A stretch of 64,000 nucleotides of DNA, from positions 372,001 through 436,000 of the forward strand of contig NZ_AQGU01000025.1 in the NCBI RefSeq assembly GCF_014905615.1, given 5' to 3'. Origin of the DNA: Pseudoalteromonas aliena SW19. Lineage in GTDB: Bacteria; Pseudomonadota; Gammaproteobacteria; Enterobacterales; Alteromonadaceae. Positions 44,655-55,077 of the stretch are shown piece after piece. The first letter of the stretch is position 1; each line of letters opens with the position of its first letter. Made by a program: the position numbers and the translations under genes. Below the pieces are notes generated by a model. That model was not told the origin of the DNA. It did not search any database and saw only the letters and a program-made list of their open reading frames with translations.

Positions 44655-47600
44655 ATGAAAAAAAAAATTAATAAAAACTTTAAGCGTTCTTTATCTGCAT
44701 TAGCTATATCGACTGCAATGGCGATAACAGCGCCTACAGTATTAGCCGCCTCAAACACATCAGGTTCAATATATGGTCAAGCAAAAACTGGTGCGACTGT
44801 CACATTTAAAAACCAAGCTACAGGGCTAAGTCGTAAAGTTATTGTTGGCGCTGATGGCCGTTTTAACTTTAAAGATGTGCCTACAGGTAGGTATACAGTA
44901 ACAAGCAGTAATGGAATTTCCCGTGAAATTTTAGTAACACTCGGCACTGGTAGTTCAGTTCTTTTTGATCAGAGCACTGAGATTATTCAAGTCTTCGCTT
45001 CAAAAATACGTGCTATAGATACAAGCTCTGTTGAATCAACGATGGTTTTTAGTCAAGAGCAGATTGAGTTATTACCTATAGGCCGAGATTCAACCGCCAT
45101 CGCACTTTTGACACCAGGTACAGTCCCCGGCGATGATGATTTTGGTAACCTACCCTCTTTTGGTGGCTCATCTGTTGGTGAAAATGGTTTTTACATTAAT
45201 GGCTTTGATGTAACAAGTTTACGTACTTTACTAAGCTTTGCTGAGTTACCTTTCGATGCTATCGGACAAACACAAGTTAAAACAGGTGGTTATGGAGCAG
45301 AGTTTGGCCGTTCGCTTGGTGGTATAACAAATGTAATTACTAAAAAAGGAACTAACGAATGGCAATTTGGTGGAGCTGTTTATTACACTCCAGATAGCCT
45401 GAGAGAATCAGGAATAGACACCGTTGATCGTACTCCTAGTGATGAAATAGTATATGCAGGATATAACTCTGATAATTATAGAAATAGTTTAAATTATAAC
45501 TTTTCGGCTGGCGGCCCATTAATCGAAGATGCGCTTTTTATATACGCCAATGTCGAGTTTCAGGATGACGAACGAGATTACTATAAGCGTGATACGAGTA
45601 ATAACCGCTCTATTACAAACCCAAATGGTATTGTGACCCTAGATTGGTATATTACTGATAACCACATCCTTTCAGGTACTTACATACAAAATGAAACTAA
45701 AATAGACAGAACATATTATGCTAACCCTGCTGATCAATTTTACACAGGTCAGCATGGCAATGAAACGTCTAGTTATACTGAAGAAAATGGCGGTGATATA
45801 TTCATCATAAATTATAATGGTCACATAACAGATAATCTATCATTGAGTTTGATGTATGGCGAACTTGAAAATAAAGAAGAAAATAAAAACCCACGTAATC
45901 CTGATCCAGAAGCGGCTCTATGTGCTTTAGCCTATGATACCTTTGGCGTTTCATTTTCAGCACGTAAAAATATTGGTTGTTTTAATCCATCACAAACTGA
46001 AATAGGTGCTCTTGATGCCGATTCAGACCGTGACGAGCGTAAAAGTTATAAAATTGATTTAGATTATACTTTAGGCGATCATAATATTAGGGCTGGTTAT
46101 AATAATGAAGAATATACTTCATTTACAATAGGCTCTTCTTATACTGGTAGTAATTACTATCGCTACATTGATGTTAGTGAAGGGGGTTATTCATCTACAG
46201 GTATAAATGGCGTTGACCTTCCACTTGGTACTAAGGCAGTTCGTGTACGTACTAACGATAGCAAATCTGGCAACTTTAAAGTAGAAAATACGGCCTTTTA
46301 TATTGAAGATAATTGGCAAGTAACCGACGAGCTACTTCTGTATTTTGGTATCCGTAATGAAACTTTCACTAACTATGCCGCTAATGGTGAAGTATTCGTA
46401 GAAGCTGATGACTTAATCGCACCAAGAACTGGTTTCTCTTGGGATATAGACGGTGATTCATCTAAAAAACTTTACGGTACTCTAGGTCGCTATTATATCC
46501 CTATCGCTGGTAATACAAATATTAGAGCAACACGTTTAGAATCCTCATCAGAGCATTTTTATTATGTTGACGGTTTTAATCCTGCCACTGGAGAACCAAT
46601 AAACCTAGGTACAGAAATTGGTACCGGCTATAACGATTTACAAGTCCCCGACCCTAGAACAATCGCTGTCGCTGATTTAGATCCTATGCATCAAGATGAA
46701 TTTATTCTAGGTTATCAACAGCAAGTTTCTGATAATTGGACCGCTGGTGTGAAGTTTATGTACCGTAAAGTTCAAAATGGTATGGATGACATGTGTTCTC
46801 ATGATGGTTTTTTCAAATGGGCTGAAGCAGAAGATATTCCAGTTGCAAACGAAGCAAATGGCTGGGCAACGCCCAAAGGTGGCTTTGATGTGAAGTCGAC
46901 AGCAGGTTGTTTACTGGTAAATCCTGGTAAAGATCTGAAGGTGTTTATGGATATCAATGGGGATGGGAAAGTAACAGAGCAAACAGTTTCAAATAAATAC
47001 TTTGATCTTCCTAAGTACAAAAGAAGTTATAAAGGCCTAGAATTTACATTAGAGAGAGCATTTTCAGATGGTTGGTACACAAATATTTCTTACGTATATT
47101 CAAAAAGTGATGGGAATATAGAAGGCTATGTAAATTCAACTCTTGGACAAGAAGATGCTGGCGCAACTCAAGATTTTGATCATAAAAAGTTTCAAGATGG
47201 CTCTGATGGATACTTACCAAATGATCGCCGCCACCAGTTTAAAGCTTATGGTGCTTATAAAGTAACTGAAGAAATTACTTTAACAGCAAATATGAATATG
47301 ATGTCAGGTACTCCTCTTAGCTGTACTGGTTATATTCCAACTGATGATATGAATAAAGGTGATGGTAACACTATTTATGATGAGCCTAACTTTAAACGTT
47401 ACGGTGCTTCTAGTTTCTATTGCGGTGGTGAACTAACTAACCGTGGTGACTATGGAACAACAGACTGGATCTATATGCTCGATGCGGGTGTAACGTATGT
47501 TCCTGATTGGGCAGATAATAAACTCACTTTAAAAATGGATGTATTTAACTTACTTAATGTAGATAAAGTGACTGAATATAATCAAACAAAAGATAAGTCT

Positions 47601-47693
47601 CAAGGAAGTACAGACGTAAATCCAAACTTCCTTGCACCAACAGCCTACCAAGCTCCAAGAAGCGTTCGCTTTACCGCTAGGTATAACTTTTAA
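44655..47693 (+). CDS. Oar-like TonB-dependent outer-membrane receptor
   Basis: The 1012-residue protein begins with a signal peptide (about 1-31). A carboxypeptidase-regulatory-like beta domain follows (SGSIYGQAKTGATVTF, GADGRFNFKDVPTGRY), then a TonB plug (FDQSTEIIQVFA near 102, GFYINGFDVTSLRTL, GAEFGRSLGGITNVITKKGTNE), and a beta-barrel ending RSVRFTARYNF with C-terminal Phe. Such receptors, common in Alteromonadales, take up large substrates such as peptides or glycans; the ligand is unknown. It is a single gene followed by a terminator. Confidence 0.93.
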   Translation: MKKKINKNFKRSLSALAISTAMAITAPTVLAASNTSGSIYGQAKTGATVTFKNQATGLSRKVIVGADGRFNFKDVPTGRYTVTSSNGISREILVTLGTGSSVLFDQSTEIIQVFASKIRAIDTSSVESTMVFSQEQIELLPIGRDSTAIALLTPGTVPGDDDFGNLPSFGGSSVGENGFYINGFDVTSLRTLLSFAELPFDAIGQTQVKTGGYGAEFGRSLGGITNVITKKGTNEWQFGGAVYYTPDSLRESGIDTVDRTPSDEIVYAGYNSDNYRNSLNYNFSAGGPLIEDALFIYANVEFQDDERDYYKRDTSNNRSITNPNGIVTLDWYITDNHILSGTYIQNETKIDRTYYANPADQFYTGQHGNETSSYTEENGGDIFIINYNGHITDNLSLSLMYGELENKEENKNPRNPDPEAALCALAYDTFGVSFSARKNIGCFNPSQTEIGALDADSDRDERKSYKIDLDYTLGDHNIRAGYNNEEYTSFTIGSSYTGSNYYRYIDVSEGGYSSTGINGVDLPLGTKAVRVRTNDSKSGNFKVENTAFYIEDNWQVTDELLLYFGIRNETFTNYAANGEVFVEADDLIAPRTGFSWDIDGDSSKKLYGTLGRYYIPIAGNTNIRATRLESSSEHFYYVDGFNPATGEPINLGTEIGTGYNDLQVPDPRTIAVADLDPMHQDEFILGYQQQVSDNWTAGVKFMYRKVQNGMDDMCSHDGFFKWAEAEDIPVANEANGWATPKGGFDVKSTAGCLLVNPGKDLKVFMDINGDGKVTEQTVSNKYFDLPKYKRSYKGLEFTLERAFSDGWYTNISYVYSKSDGNIEGYVNSTLGQEDAGATQDFDHKKFQDGSDGYLPNDRRHQFKAYGAYKVTEEITLTANMNMMSGTPLSCTGYIPTDDMNKGDGNTIYDEPNFKRYGASSFYCGGELTNRGDYGTTDWIYMLDAGVTYVPDWADNKLTLKMDVFNLLNVDKVTEYNQTKDKSQGSTDVNPNFLAPTAYQAPRSVRFTARYNF

Positions 47694-47717
47694 ATCCATT
47701 TAATATTATTCTCCCTT

Positions 47718-47746
47718 AGAGCACTGACTTAGTTGGTGCTCTTTTT
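47718..47746 (+). terminator. Terminator of the TonB receptor gene
   Basis: AGAGCAC pairs with GTGCTCT, followed by a T-run, 25 bases after the stop codon. Confidence 0.82.
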
Positions 47747-47763
47747 ATTTGTATATAATACTT

Positions 47764-47959
47764 AACCTGAACTCTGGTTAAGAGATTTACTAACGTATTG
47801 AATCATAGTGATATTTAAATTTATTTTTCTCTAGCCAGAGATTTTCAGTGAAAACAAAGCGAATTTACGCGTCAATAGCGGGCCTATTGCAAGTAAATTC
47901 AACGTAGTTAGCGCTGAAAATAGCTGCTCGAGATAGATTTATTATCCAGAGTTCAGGTT
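47764..47959. mobile_element. MITE A copy 3
   Basis: 196 bases, AACCTGAACTCTGG to CCAGAGTTCAGGTT, with the 4-base duplication ACTT at 47760-47763 and 47960-47963. Near-identical to copy 2 (22602). Confidence 0.88.
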
Positions 47960-48044
47960 ACTTACTAGCCCTTGAATGCATTTACCTTTAGAATACGCAC
48001 TATAATTTTATTCTATTATTTACATATATTAAGGCGAAACGCAG

Positions 48045-48758
48045 ATGGGAAGAGCTTACCAAAACAAAAAAGATTCAATGGCTAAGACTGCGGGTGCTAA
48101 AACTAAAGTTTATTCTAAGTACGGCAAAGAAATTTATATTTGTGCTAAAAACGGCGGTGTAGACCCTGATGGTAACTTATCATTACGTCGTTTAATTGAA
48201 CGTGCTAAAAAAGACCAAGTACCAGCACACGTTATTGACCGCGCAATCGATAAAGCAAAAGGCGGTGGTGGTGAAGACTACGCAGCAACCCGTTACGAAG
48301 GTTATGGCCCAGGTAACTGTATGATTATTGTTGACTGTTTGACAGACAACAACAAGCGTACCTTTGCTGATGTACGTGTTTGTTTTACCAAAGCAAATGC
48401 TAAAATTGGCGCTCAAAACTCTGTTTCACATTTATTTGATCATCTTGCTATTTTTGTATTTGACGGTGATGACGACGAAGCCGTACTTGAAGCACTTATG
48501 ATGGCTGATGTTGATGTAACTGATGTAGAAGTAGATGACGGTAAAGTCACTGTTTTTGCTCCTCACACAGAGTACAACAATACGCGTACAGCGCTTGAAG
48601 AAATGGGCGTGTCTGAATTTGACGAAGACCTAATTAGCTTTGTGCCACAAATTGAAACGCCGATTGAAGGTGAAGACATTGAAATTATGGAACGCTTTTT
48701 AGGCATGTTAGAAGATTGCGACGACGTACAAAACGTTTACCATAACGCGCAATTCTAA
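48045..48758 (+). CDS. yeeN: YebC/TACO1-family protein, YeeN type
   Basis: The 237-residue protein matches YeeN, the shorter paralogue of Yeb[49 protein letters not shown] and a C-terminal VYHNAQF. The family was long called transcriptional regulators, and recent work links it to translation of difficult (proline-rich) stretches on the ribosome. AAGG precedes the ATG at 48045. It is followed by a strong terminator. Confidence 0.93.
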   Translation: MGRAYQNKKDSMAKTAGAKTKVYSKYGKEIYICAKNGGVDPDGNLSLRRLIERAKKDQVPAHVIDRAIDKAKGGGGEDYAATRYEGYGPGNCMIIVDCLTDNNKRTFADVRVCFTKANAKIGAQNSVSHLFDHLAIFVFDGDDDEAVLEALMMADVDVTDVEVDDGKVTVFAPHTEYNNTRTALEEMGVSEFDEDLISFVPQIETPIEGEDIEIMERFLGMLEDCDDVQNVYHNAQF

Positions 48759-48774
48759 ACGCCAAATAATTATA

Positions 48775-48811
48775 AAAAAGGGAGCAACGTGTAACACGTT
48801 GCTCCCTTTTT
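48775..48811. terminator. Strong bidirectional terminator
   Basis: AAAAAGGGAGCAACGTG and CACGTTGCTCCCTTTTT are perfect 17-base arms around TAA, between convergent genes ending at 48758 and 48839. Confidence 0.95.
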
Positions 48812-48838
48812 AGTTTATGATTTTTCAATTAACTGAAG

Positions 48839-49963
48839 TTATTTAGTGCGCTTAAACGGGTAAATCTGTTGTTTAAGCATACCTACTGGCATGTAATCCC
48901 CGACTACACCATACGCTTGTGGCCACTCTTTTTGGCCTTTAACAGCCGTGCCAAACACATAATCTAAAAACGAAAAATGCGCAGCGTAATTTCGGTCAAT
49001 CGCGACTTTGTCTGACGCATGATGCCAATGATGAAACTGCGGTGTAACCATAACATATTTTAGCCAACCAAATTTGACACGTACATTTGCATGGTTAAAT
49101 ACCGCCTGTAAACCCACAATAATTACGTACAAACTAATTATTTGCTGTGAAAACCCCAGTACAAATATGGGTGTGAGCACTAAGCTGCGCGTAACCAGTA
49201 TTTCAAGAATATGTTGGCGAGAGCCCGCTAACCAATCCATTTCTTTAGCGCTGTGATGTACGCCATGAAAGCGCCATAATAAAGGGATTTCATGATAAGC
49301 ACGGTGCACCCAATATTGCATTAAATCGGCCACGAGTATAATTAAAAACAGCTGTACCACAAAGGGTGTTTGCTCTATATAACCTTGTATTGTCGACGAT
49401 ACAGCCCACCCAAAGCCATAATGCACAAAGTGATTAGTAACGAGTAATACAAAGCCAATAATTAAATGATTTACAAAAAAGTGATTTAAGTCTCCTCGCC
49501 ATTCACTACGTAATATTTTTTGATCTTTACGATGAGGAAATAACTTTTCAATCACAATAAATATGAGTGTTGAGCCGAGTAAATCTAAAATAAACCAATC
49601 GAGCCCTATATAAGGTGTATCAGAAGCAAATTCGTTTACTTCAACGTTTGGTCCGCCAAACATAATGGCGAGTAAAATAAAAAACCATGCCGTAGCCCCT
49701 AAGCGCTTATTGGTATTACGTACAAAGTTAAGTAACCCTAAACTGCCCGAAAGCAATAATGCTGCAAACATAAGCTGACGTAAAAAATCGACGCTGTAGC
49801 TCTTACGTAGCTCTGGCGTGGTTAAATATTCAGGAAAGTGAAACGCTAATACGCCTAAGCAACTCAATACTGCTAAAAAGCAGGCTACGTAACCGCTTAT
49901 ATTACCTTCACCTATTTGCAGATGATTAGTGCGAAATATCTTTCGTGATAAAGCTTTGATCAT
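48839..49963 (-). CDS. Sterol desaturase/fatty acid hydroxylase superfamily protein
   Basis: The 374-residue membrane protein has about eight helices and the histidine boxes of diiron hydroxylases: HRAYHEIPLLWRFHGVHHS, FNHANVRV and TPQFHHWHH. The ATG at 49963 was chosen because AAGGA lies nine bases upstream; the frame extends 17 codons further. The N-terminal half (about 1-150) adds helices not found in short family members. The substrate (lipid, carotenoid or other) is unknown. Confidence 0.87.
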   Translation of the reverse strand: MIKALSRKIFRTNHLQIGEGNISGYVACFLAVLSCLGVLAFHFPEYLTTPELRKSYSVDFLRQLMFAALLLSGSLGLLNFVRNTNKRLGATAWFFILLAIMFGGPNVEVNEFASDTPYIGLDWFILDLLGSTLIFIVIEKLFPHRKDQKILRSEWRGDLNHFFVNHLIIGFVLLVTNHFVHYGFGWAVSSTIQGYIEQTPFVVQLFLIILVADLMQYWVHRAYHEIPLLWRFHGVHHSAKEMDWLAGSRQHILEILVTRSLVLTPIFVLGFSQQIISLYVIIVGLQAVFNHANVRVKFGWLKYVMVTPQFHHWHHASDKVAIDRNYAAHFSFLDYVFGTAVKGQKEWPQAYGVVGDYMPVGMLKQQIYPFKRTK

Positions 49964-50114
49964 TGTTGTTATTCCTTGCGTCGTTGAGTTGATTAAGTAC
50001 AACGAAATTTCCATTGGTTTACACGTCGCTATATTAACAAAATTTGGAGTATAAAAAATACAATTAGATCACCCCCTACCTCTCTGCTAGCAAGTATTCG
50101 TATAATCCAAGTAC

Positions 50115-50139
50115 AAAAAAGCCACGCAATACGTGGCTT
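50115..50139 (-). terminator. Terminator of the edd-eda-gap operon
   Basis: AAGCCACG-TATTG-CGTGGCTT followed by a T-run on the minus strand, about 35 bases after the gap stop. Confidence 0.88.
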
Positions 50140-50172
50140 GGTTGGATAAAGCAAAAACTTTTACACGGTCAA

Positions 50173-51177
50173 TTATAAGTACTGACCTAATGCTTTAACT
50201 TGATCTAACATGCGGTTTGAGAAACCCCATTCATTGTCGTACCAAGCCATGACTTTAACTAGTTTACCGTTTGCTTTAGTTTGCGTTGAATCAAAGATGG
50301 ACGACGCTGGATTATGATTAAAGTCTATAGATACAAGCGGAAGCTCATTGTATTGTAAAATATCTTTCATCGAACCTGTCGATGCTTCTTTCATAATTGC
50401 ATTGATTTCTTCTGCCGTTGTATCGCGTTTAGTGATAAACGTAAAATCAACTAACGATACGTTGATTGTTGGTACACGTACCGACATACCGTCTAATTTA
50501 CCAGCAAGCTCTGGTAATACCAAACCTACCGCAGCAGCTGCACCCGTTTTCGTTGGGATCATAGATTGAGTTGCACTGCGCGCACGGTATAGATCTGGAT
50601 GGTACACATCAGATAAGTTTTGATCGTTCGTGTAGGCATGGATTGTCGTCATGCTGCCTTGTTCGATACCTACGGTATCGTTAATTGCTTTTGCTAGAGG
50701 TGCTAAACAGTTAGTAGTACAAGACGCATTAGAAATAATGTTGCTATCAGCATTTAGTACATCGCTGTTAACGCCATGAACAACAGTTGCATCCATATCT
50801 TTACCAGGAGCTGAAACAATTACTTTTTTAGCGCCTGCTTCAATATGTTTTGCAGCATCATTACGCGCAGTAAAAAAGCCAGTACATTCTAAAACGATAT
50901 CTACGTTTAGCGCTTTCCATGGTAAGTTTGCAGGGTCGCGCTCTTGCGTTAACGTAATTACGTCATCACCAATTAACATGGTGTTGTTTTCAAGTGTTAC
51001 TTTTTTAGAAAATTGGCCATGTACAGAATCATATTGCGTTAAATGTGCATTAACATTAGCAGGTGCTAAATCATTAATTGCGACAATTTTAATTTCGTTG
51101 TTCTGAGCTGACTCGTAAAGTGCACGTAATACATTGCGACCGATACGACCATAACCGTTAATTGCTACATTAATCAT
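50173..51177 (-). CDS. gap: Glyceraldehyde-3-phosphate dehydrogenase
   Basis: NAD-dependent oxidation of glyceraldehyde 3-phosphate. The 334-residue protein has [13 protein letters not shown], the NAD-specific Asp in VAINDLAP, the catalytic Cys in [15 protein letters not shown] and [12 protein letters not shown]. It lies 10 bases after eda, so this is the copy tied to the Entner-Doudoroff route, like gap-1 of Pseudomonas. A second, general gapA may exist elsewhere. Confidence 0.95.
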   Translation of the reverse strand: MINVAINGYGRIGRNVLRALYESAQNNEIKIVAINDLAPANVNAHLTQYDSVHGQFSKKVTLENNTMLIGDDVITLTQERDPANLPWKALNVDIVLECTGFFTARNDAAKHIEAGAKKVIVSAPGKDMDATVVHGVNSDVLNADSNIISNASCTTNCLAPLAKAINDTVGIEQGSMTTIHAYTNDQNLSDVYHPDLYRARSATQSMIPTKTGAAAAVGLVLPELAGKLDGMSVRVPTINVSLVDFTFITKRDTTAEEINAIMKEASTGSMKDILQYNELPLVSIDFNHNPASSIFDSTQTKANGKLVKVMAWYDNEWGFSNRMLDQVKALGQYL

Positions 51178-51186
51178 TTTAGACTC

Positions 51187-51807
51187 CTATTTAAGTTCAC
51201 TTGCTTGGCGAGCAAGCGCTTCGATGGCTTGCCAGTCTTTATTTTCTATAAGTTGTTTATCTAGCATCCATGTACCACCTACACATATAACGTTGTTAAG
51301 CGTTAAATAGTTAGGTGCCGTTGCTAAGCTTATACCACCCGTAGGGCAAAAAGTAATATGAGGTAATGGACCTCCGATTGACTTAAGCATGGCCGTTCCG
51401 CCTGCGGCCTCTGCAGGGAAGAACTTTAAATATTTAAAACCATGACTTGCTAACTGCATAACTTCACTTGCCGTCGCAGCACCTGGTAAAAATGGTATAT
51501 CTGATGTTTTAGCCAAAGTAATCAGCTCATCACTCACACCTGGGCTCACCATAAAATCTGCACCAGCGGCAACTGATGCATCAAAGCTCGCTTTATCAAC
51601 CACAGTACCTGTACCCACATAAGCTTCTGGCACTGCTGCTTTCATTAGCTTTACAGCTTCTGCTGCAATAGGCGTACGCAGCGTGATTTCCAAGGCTTTT
51701 AGGCCACCGTTAAATAACGCTCTTGCAAGTGGTGCTGCATCTTCTAATTTTTCGATTACAACCACTGGCACAACGGGTGCCGATGCTAAGATTTTTTCAA
51801 TACTCAT
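51187..51807 (-). CDS. eda: 2-keto-3-deoxy-6-phosphogluconate aldolase
   Basis: Splits KDPG to pyruvate and glyceraldehyde 3-phosphate. The 206-residue protein shows GLKALEITLRTP (catalytic Glu), YVGTGTVVDKA, FMVSPGV, the Schiff-base lysine in YLKFFPAEAAGG and FCPTGGI. It lies between edd and gap in one operon. Confidence 0.96.
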   Translation of the reverse strand: MSIEKILASAPVVPVVVIEKLEDAAPLARALFNGGLKALEITLRTPIAAEAVKLMKAAVPEAYVGTGTVVDKASFDASVAAGADFMVSPGVSDELITLAKTSDIPFLPGAATASEVMQLASHGFKYLKFFPAEAAGGTAMLKSIGGPLPHITFCPTGGISLATAPNYLTLNNVICVGGTWMLDKQLIENKDWQAIEALARQASELK

Positions 51808-51840
51808 TACTTGTTCCTCATTACCCAGTATGGCTAATAT

Positions 51841-53691
51841 TTATTCAAGTCCAAAAGCACTCGCGCCTAAATCGGCACTGCTTACGATATTTCTAAATCC
51901 AGTAAATAATTCGCGACCTGTACCAAATGTTGCACTTGGCAGACTTAGTTCTGCTTCACGTTTAGCGAGCTCTTCATCGCTAACATGTACTTTTAGTATT
52001 CCATTTGGCGCATCAAGCGTCACTAAATCGCCTTCACGAATTTTAGCGATAATGCCGCCCTCTACTGCCTCTGGCGCTAAGTGAATTGCTGCAGGTACTT
52101 TACCTGACGCACCTGACATACGGCCATCCGTAACAATGGCGACTTTAAAACCTTCATCTTGAAGCGTTGCCATTACTGGCGTTAGTTTATGTAGCTCTGG
52201 CATGCCTTTCGCTTTAGGGCCTTGCTCTTTTAGCACAGCAATAAAGTCTTGATTTAATTCACCACGCGTATATGCATCTTGCAGAGCACTTTGTGAGCTA
52301 AATACTTTTGCAGGCGCAGTAACCACTTGATGCTCGATAGCAACCGCTGACACTTTAATAACGGCTTTACCTAAGTTACCAGTAAGCAGTTGCAAACCAC
52401 CTTGCTTACTAAATGGGTTGCTCACTGGGCGAAGTACTTCTTCGTCATGTGAGTTTGCTGGGCAATCTACCCATTTAATTTTAGTTGGGCCGGTTGAGTT
52501 GCTCATAATCAAACTTTCGTCTTTATCTAAACGAGGCTCTGTCATGTAAGGCGCAAGGCCATCACCCAACATTGTTTTAACGTCTGTGTGTAAGTAACCA
52601 GCGCTTGCTAGCTCTCGCATTAAGAAACCCATACCACCGGCTGCTTGAAAATGATTTACATCTGCTGAGCCATTCGGGTAAATACGCGTAAGCAGTGGAA
52701 CAACTTCTGATAAATCAGACATGTCTTTCCACGTAACCTGAATGCCCGCAGCTTTAGCAATAGCAACAATATGAATTGCATGGTTTGTAGAGCCGCCTGT
52801 TGATAAAAGACCCACTAAGCCGTTTATAATTGTTTTTTCGCTGATCACATCAGCTAAACACGGGCTTTCTTTGTCGTCTGTAAGTTGCTTGAGCATGGTT
52901 TCTACAGCATTACCTGTAAGACCATCACGAAGCTCTGTATAAGGATTAATGAATGAACTACCTGGAAGGTGCAAACCCATTATTTCCATTAACATTTGGT
53001 TTGAATTTGCTGTGCCATAAAACGTACACGTACCTGCGCTATGGTAAGAGGCGCTTTCGGCCTCTAATAAGTCTTCGCGACTTACTAAGCCTTGTGCAAA
53101 TTTTTGGCGAATACGGGCTTTTTCTTTATTAGGAATACCTGATTGCATTGGCCCTGCTGGCAAAAAGAACACAGGTAAATGACCAAATGACAATGCACCA
53201 ATTAACAAACCAGGGACAATTTTGTCGCAAACGCCTAAACAAAAAACACCATCAAACACATCGTGCGAAAGCGAAATTGCCGTAGACATAGCAATTACAT
53301 CGCGAGAAAAAAGTGACAGCTCCATGCCGTCACGCCCTTGCGTAACACCATCACACATTGCGGGTACACCACCGGCAACTTGTGCTGTAGCATCGTACTT
53401 TGTAGCAATGTCTTTAATTAAATCTGGGTAGTCTTTATACGGCACATGAGCCGACAGCATATCGTTGTATGAGTTTATAATGGCAAGGTTTGGCTGTTCA
53501 TCAGCTTTCAAGCGCGCTTTATCATCGCTGCTACAAGCAGCCATAACATGGGCTATATTACCGCAACCTAATCCAGCACGAACTCTTGTTTGTTTTTTTG
53601 CGTGCAAAATACGATCTAAATAATCTTGACGGGTATTTTTGCTGCGTTCAATAACGCGCTGGGTAACTTCTTGAATACGAGGATGTAACAT
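51841..53691 (-). CDS. edd: Phosphogluconate dehydratase
   Basis: Converts 6-phosphogluconate to KDPG with an iron-sulfur cluster. The 616-residue protein shows [27 protein letters not shown], the cluster cysteines in [10 protein letters not shown] and [14 protein letters not shown], and [17 protein letters not shown]. It is the first gene of edd-eda-gap; two TGACACCGGTGTCA operators lie 134-180 bases upstream. Confidence 0.96.
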   Translation of the reverse strand: MLHPRIQEVTQRVIERSKNTRQDYLDRILHAKKQTRVRAGLGCGNIAHVMAACSSDDKARLKADEQPNLAIINSYNDMLSAHVPYKDYPDLIKDIATKYDATAQVAGGVPAMCDGVTQGRDGMELSLFSRDVIAMSTAISLSHDVFDGVFCLGVCDKIVPGLLIGALSFGHLPVFFLPAGPMQSGIPNKEKARIRQKFAQGLVSREDLLEAESASYHSAGTCTFYGTANSNQMLMEIMGLHLPGSSFINPYTELRDGLTGNAVETMLKQLTDDKESPCLADVISEKTIINGLVGLLSTGGSTNHAIHIVAIAKAAGIQVTWKDMSDLSEVVPLLTRIYPNGSADVNHFQAAGGMGFLMRELASAGYLHTDVKTMLGDGLAPYMTEPRLDKDESLIMSNSTGPTKIKWVDCPANSHDEEVLRPVSNPFSKQGGLQLLTGNLGKAVIKVSAVAIEHQVVTAPAKVFSSQSALQDAYTRGELNQDFIAVLKEQGPKAKGMPELHKLTPVMATLQDEGFKVAIVTDGRMSGASGKVPAAIHLAPEAVEGGIIAKIREGDLVTLDAPNGILKVHVSDEELAKREAELSLPSATFGTGRELFTGFRNIVSSADLGASAFGLE

Positions 53692-53824
53692 AATTTAACT
53701 CATCTCTATTAGTTAGAGGATAAAGGCTCAGTAGCAATTACAGACTCCACGTAAATAACTGCACTGAGCATCTTTGACTTACCCGTTCAAAGGTACGCTA
53801 CCAAGGAGCCTCTCACAACAACCT

Positions 53825-53838
53825 TGACACCGGTGTCA
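53825..53838. promoter_or_regulatory. LacI-family operator 1
   Basis: TGACACCGGTGTCA, a perfect palindrome with the central CG typical of LacI-family sites, upstream of edd. Confidence 0.85.
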
Positions 53839-53857
53839 GAGCATTAACGCATGAACA

Positions 53858-53871
53858 TGACACCGGTGTCA
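53858..53871. promoter_or_regulatory. LacI-family operator 2
   Basis: Second identical TGACACCGGTGTCA, centred 33 bases from the first, three helical turns, so both can be bound on the same DNA face. Confidence 0.85.
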
Positions 53872-53967
53872 ACTGTAGTTGTTTAAAATAGCTTAACTTT
53901 TTAACATGACTAAATAATGAACGCTTTTACTTTTGTGTACAAGAAGAACTTTAGCAAGTTTTAACCA

Positions 53968-54003
53968 AAAAAAGCCCGAATAAGCGTCACTCATATTCGG
54001 GCT
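53968..54003 (-). terminator. Terminator of the glk-lacI operon
   Basis: AGCCCGAATAT pairs with ATTCGGGCT around a loop of about a dozen bases, followed by a T-run on the minus strand. Confidence 0.88.
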
Positions 54004-54022
54004 ACTGTGAAAATATTTTATA

Positions 54023-55039
54023 TTAAATTTTTACTTGAGCGGTTGATTCACGTGCTATTAATCGAGATTCAAGAGTAACTTGACATGGTTGCTCTTGAGG
54101 TTGTGAAATATGTGAAATTAACTCGCTTACAGCAAGTTTCGTCATTTCTTCAACTGGTTGCGCTATTGTTGTTAAGCCAGGCCAAATATGGCGAGCAATG
54201 GGTGCATCGTCAAAGCCTGCTATAGAAATGTCATTCGGTACGGTTAAATTTCTTTGAGTAGCTAATTTAAGCACCGCAGCTGCCATGTAATCGTTAGAGG
54301 CAAAAACTGCCGTTGGCCTTGGCGATAAATCTAAAATGCTACGCGCACTATTTACACCAGAGTGATAACTAAAGTTACCCTCTTCTACTAGTCGCTCATC
54401 AAATTCAATTTTATGGTTTGCAAGCGAACGTCTGTATCCTTTAAAACGTTGTTGCGTCGCACTGTGATCAGGATGACCTTTAATAAATGCAATTGATTTA
54501 TGGCCAAGACTAATTAAATGCTCCGTTATCTCAAAAGCGCCTTGTTCGTCGTTACTGCGTACAGAAATCGAGTCATCTTGTAATACTGCAGATGCCACTC
54601 TGGCATACGGTATTTTTTTGGCTTTTAAAAGATTGACCAACTCAGCAAAATCACCAAACGGGGGCGTGAGCACGATGCCGTCTAAACGCGATGTTTGTAA
54701 CAACTGTTCAATATTATTAATTAAAGCACCCCCTCTTAATTCACAAGGGTGTATCAAAAGGTTGTAATTATTTTCTCTACAAGCGGCTAAAGCACCGGTT
54801 TGTACACGCGTTATATAGCTTTTACTTGGATTATCGTAAAGGCAACCAATAATGAAACTACGATTTTGAGCAAGGCCTCGTGCTATTGGATTGGGTGTAT
54901 AATCGAGTTCTTTAAATACCGCAAGCACCTTTTCACGAGTTGCCGCACTCACATTTGGTTCGTTATTTAAAACGCGCGATACGGTTTTTTTAGAAACACC
55001 AGCATGACTTGCTACACTATTTATGGTTACTTTTTTCAT
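54023..55039 (-). CDS. LacI-family regulator, downstream of glk
   Basis: The 338-residue protein has the N-terminal helix-turn-helix and hinge (INSVASHAGVSKKTVSRVLNNEPNVSAATREKV, then IARGLAQNRS) and a periplasmic-binding-protein-like sugar domain. The gene follows glk after 38 bases and neighbours edd, so it is the prime candidate to bind the TGACACCGGTGTCA sites and to respond to a glucose-pathway metabolite. The effector is not deduced. Confidence 0.9.
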   Translation of the reverse strand: MKKVTINSVASHAGVSKKTVSRVLNNEPNVSAATREKVLAVFKELDYTPNPIARGLAQNRSFIIGCLYDNPSKSYITRVQTGALAACRENNYNLLIHPCELRGGALINNIEQLLQTSRLDGIVLTPPFGDFAELVNLLKAKKIPYARVASAVLQDDSISVRSNDEQGAFEITEHLISLGHKSIAFIKGHPDHSATQQRFKGYRRSLANHKIEFDERLVEEGNFSYHSGVNSARSILDLSPRPTAVFASNDYMAAAVLKLATQRNLTVPNDISIAGFDDAPIARHIWPGLTTIAQPVEEMTKLAVSELISHISQPQEQPCQVTLESRLIARESTAQVKI

Positions 55040-55077
55040 CTATCCATTATCCAAATACAACCAACAAGGCTAAAAGT

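Larger units (their letters stand above)
53692..54022. promoter_or_regulatory. edd promoter region and lacI terminator
   Basis: 331 bases without a gene. It holds, from right to left, the terminator of the LacI gene (53968-54003), two palindromic operators (53858-53871 and 53825-53838) and the edd leader. Confidence 0.7.

Noticed and set aside
51683..52084. A 133-codon plus-strand frame opposite eda and edd
   Set aside because: Serine-rich antisense frame without a ribosome binding site over two conserved genes.
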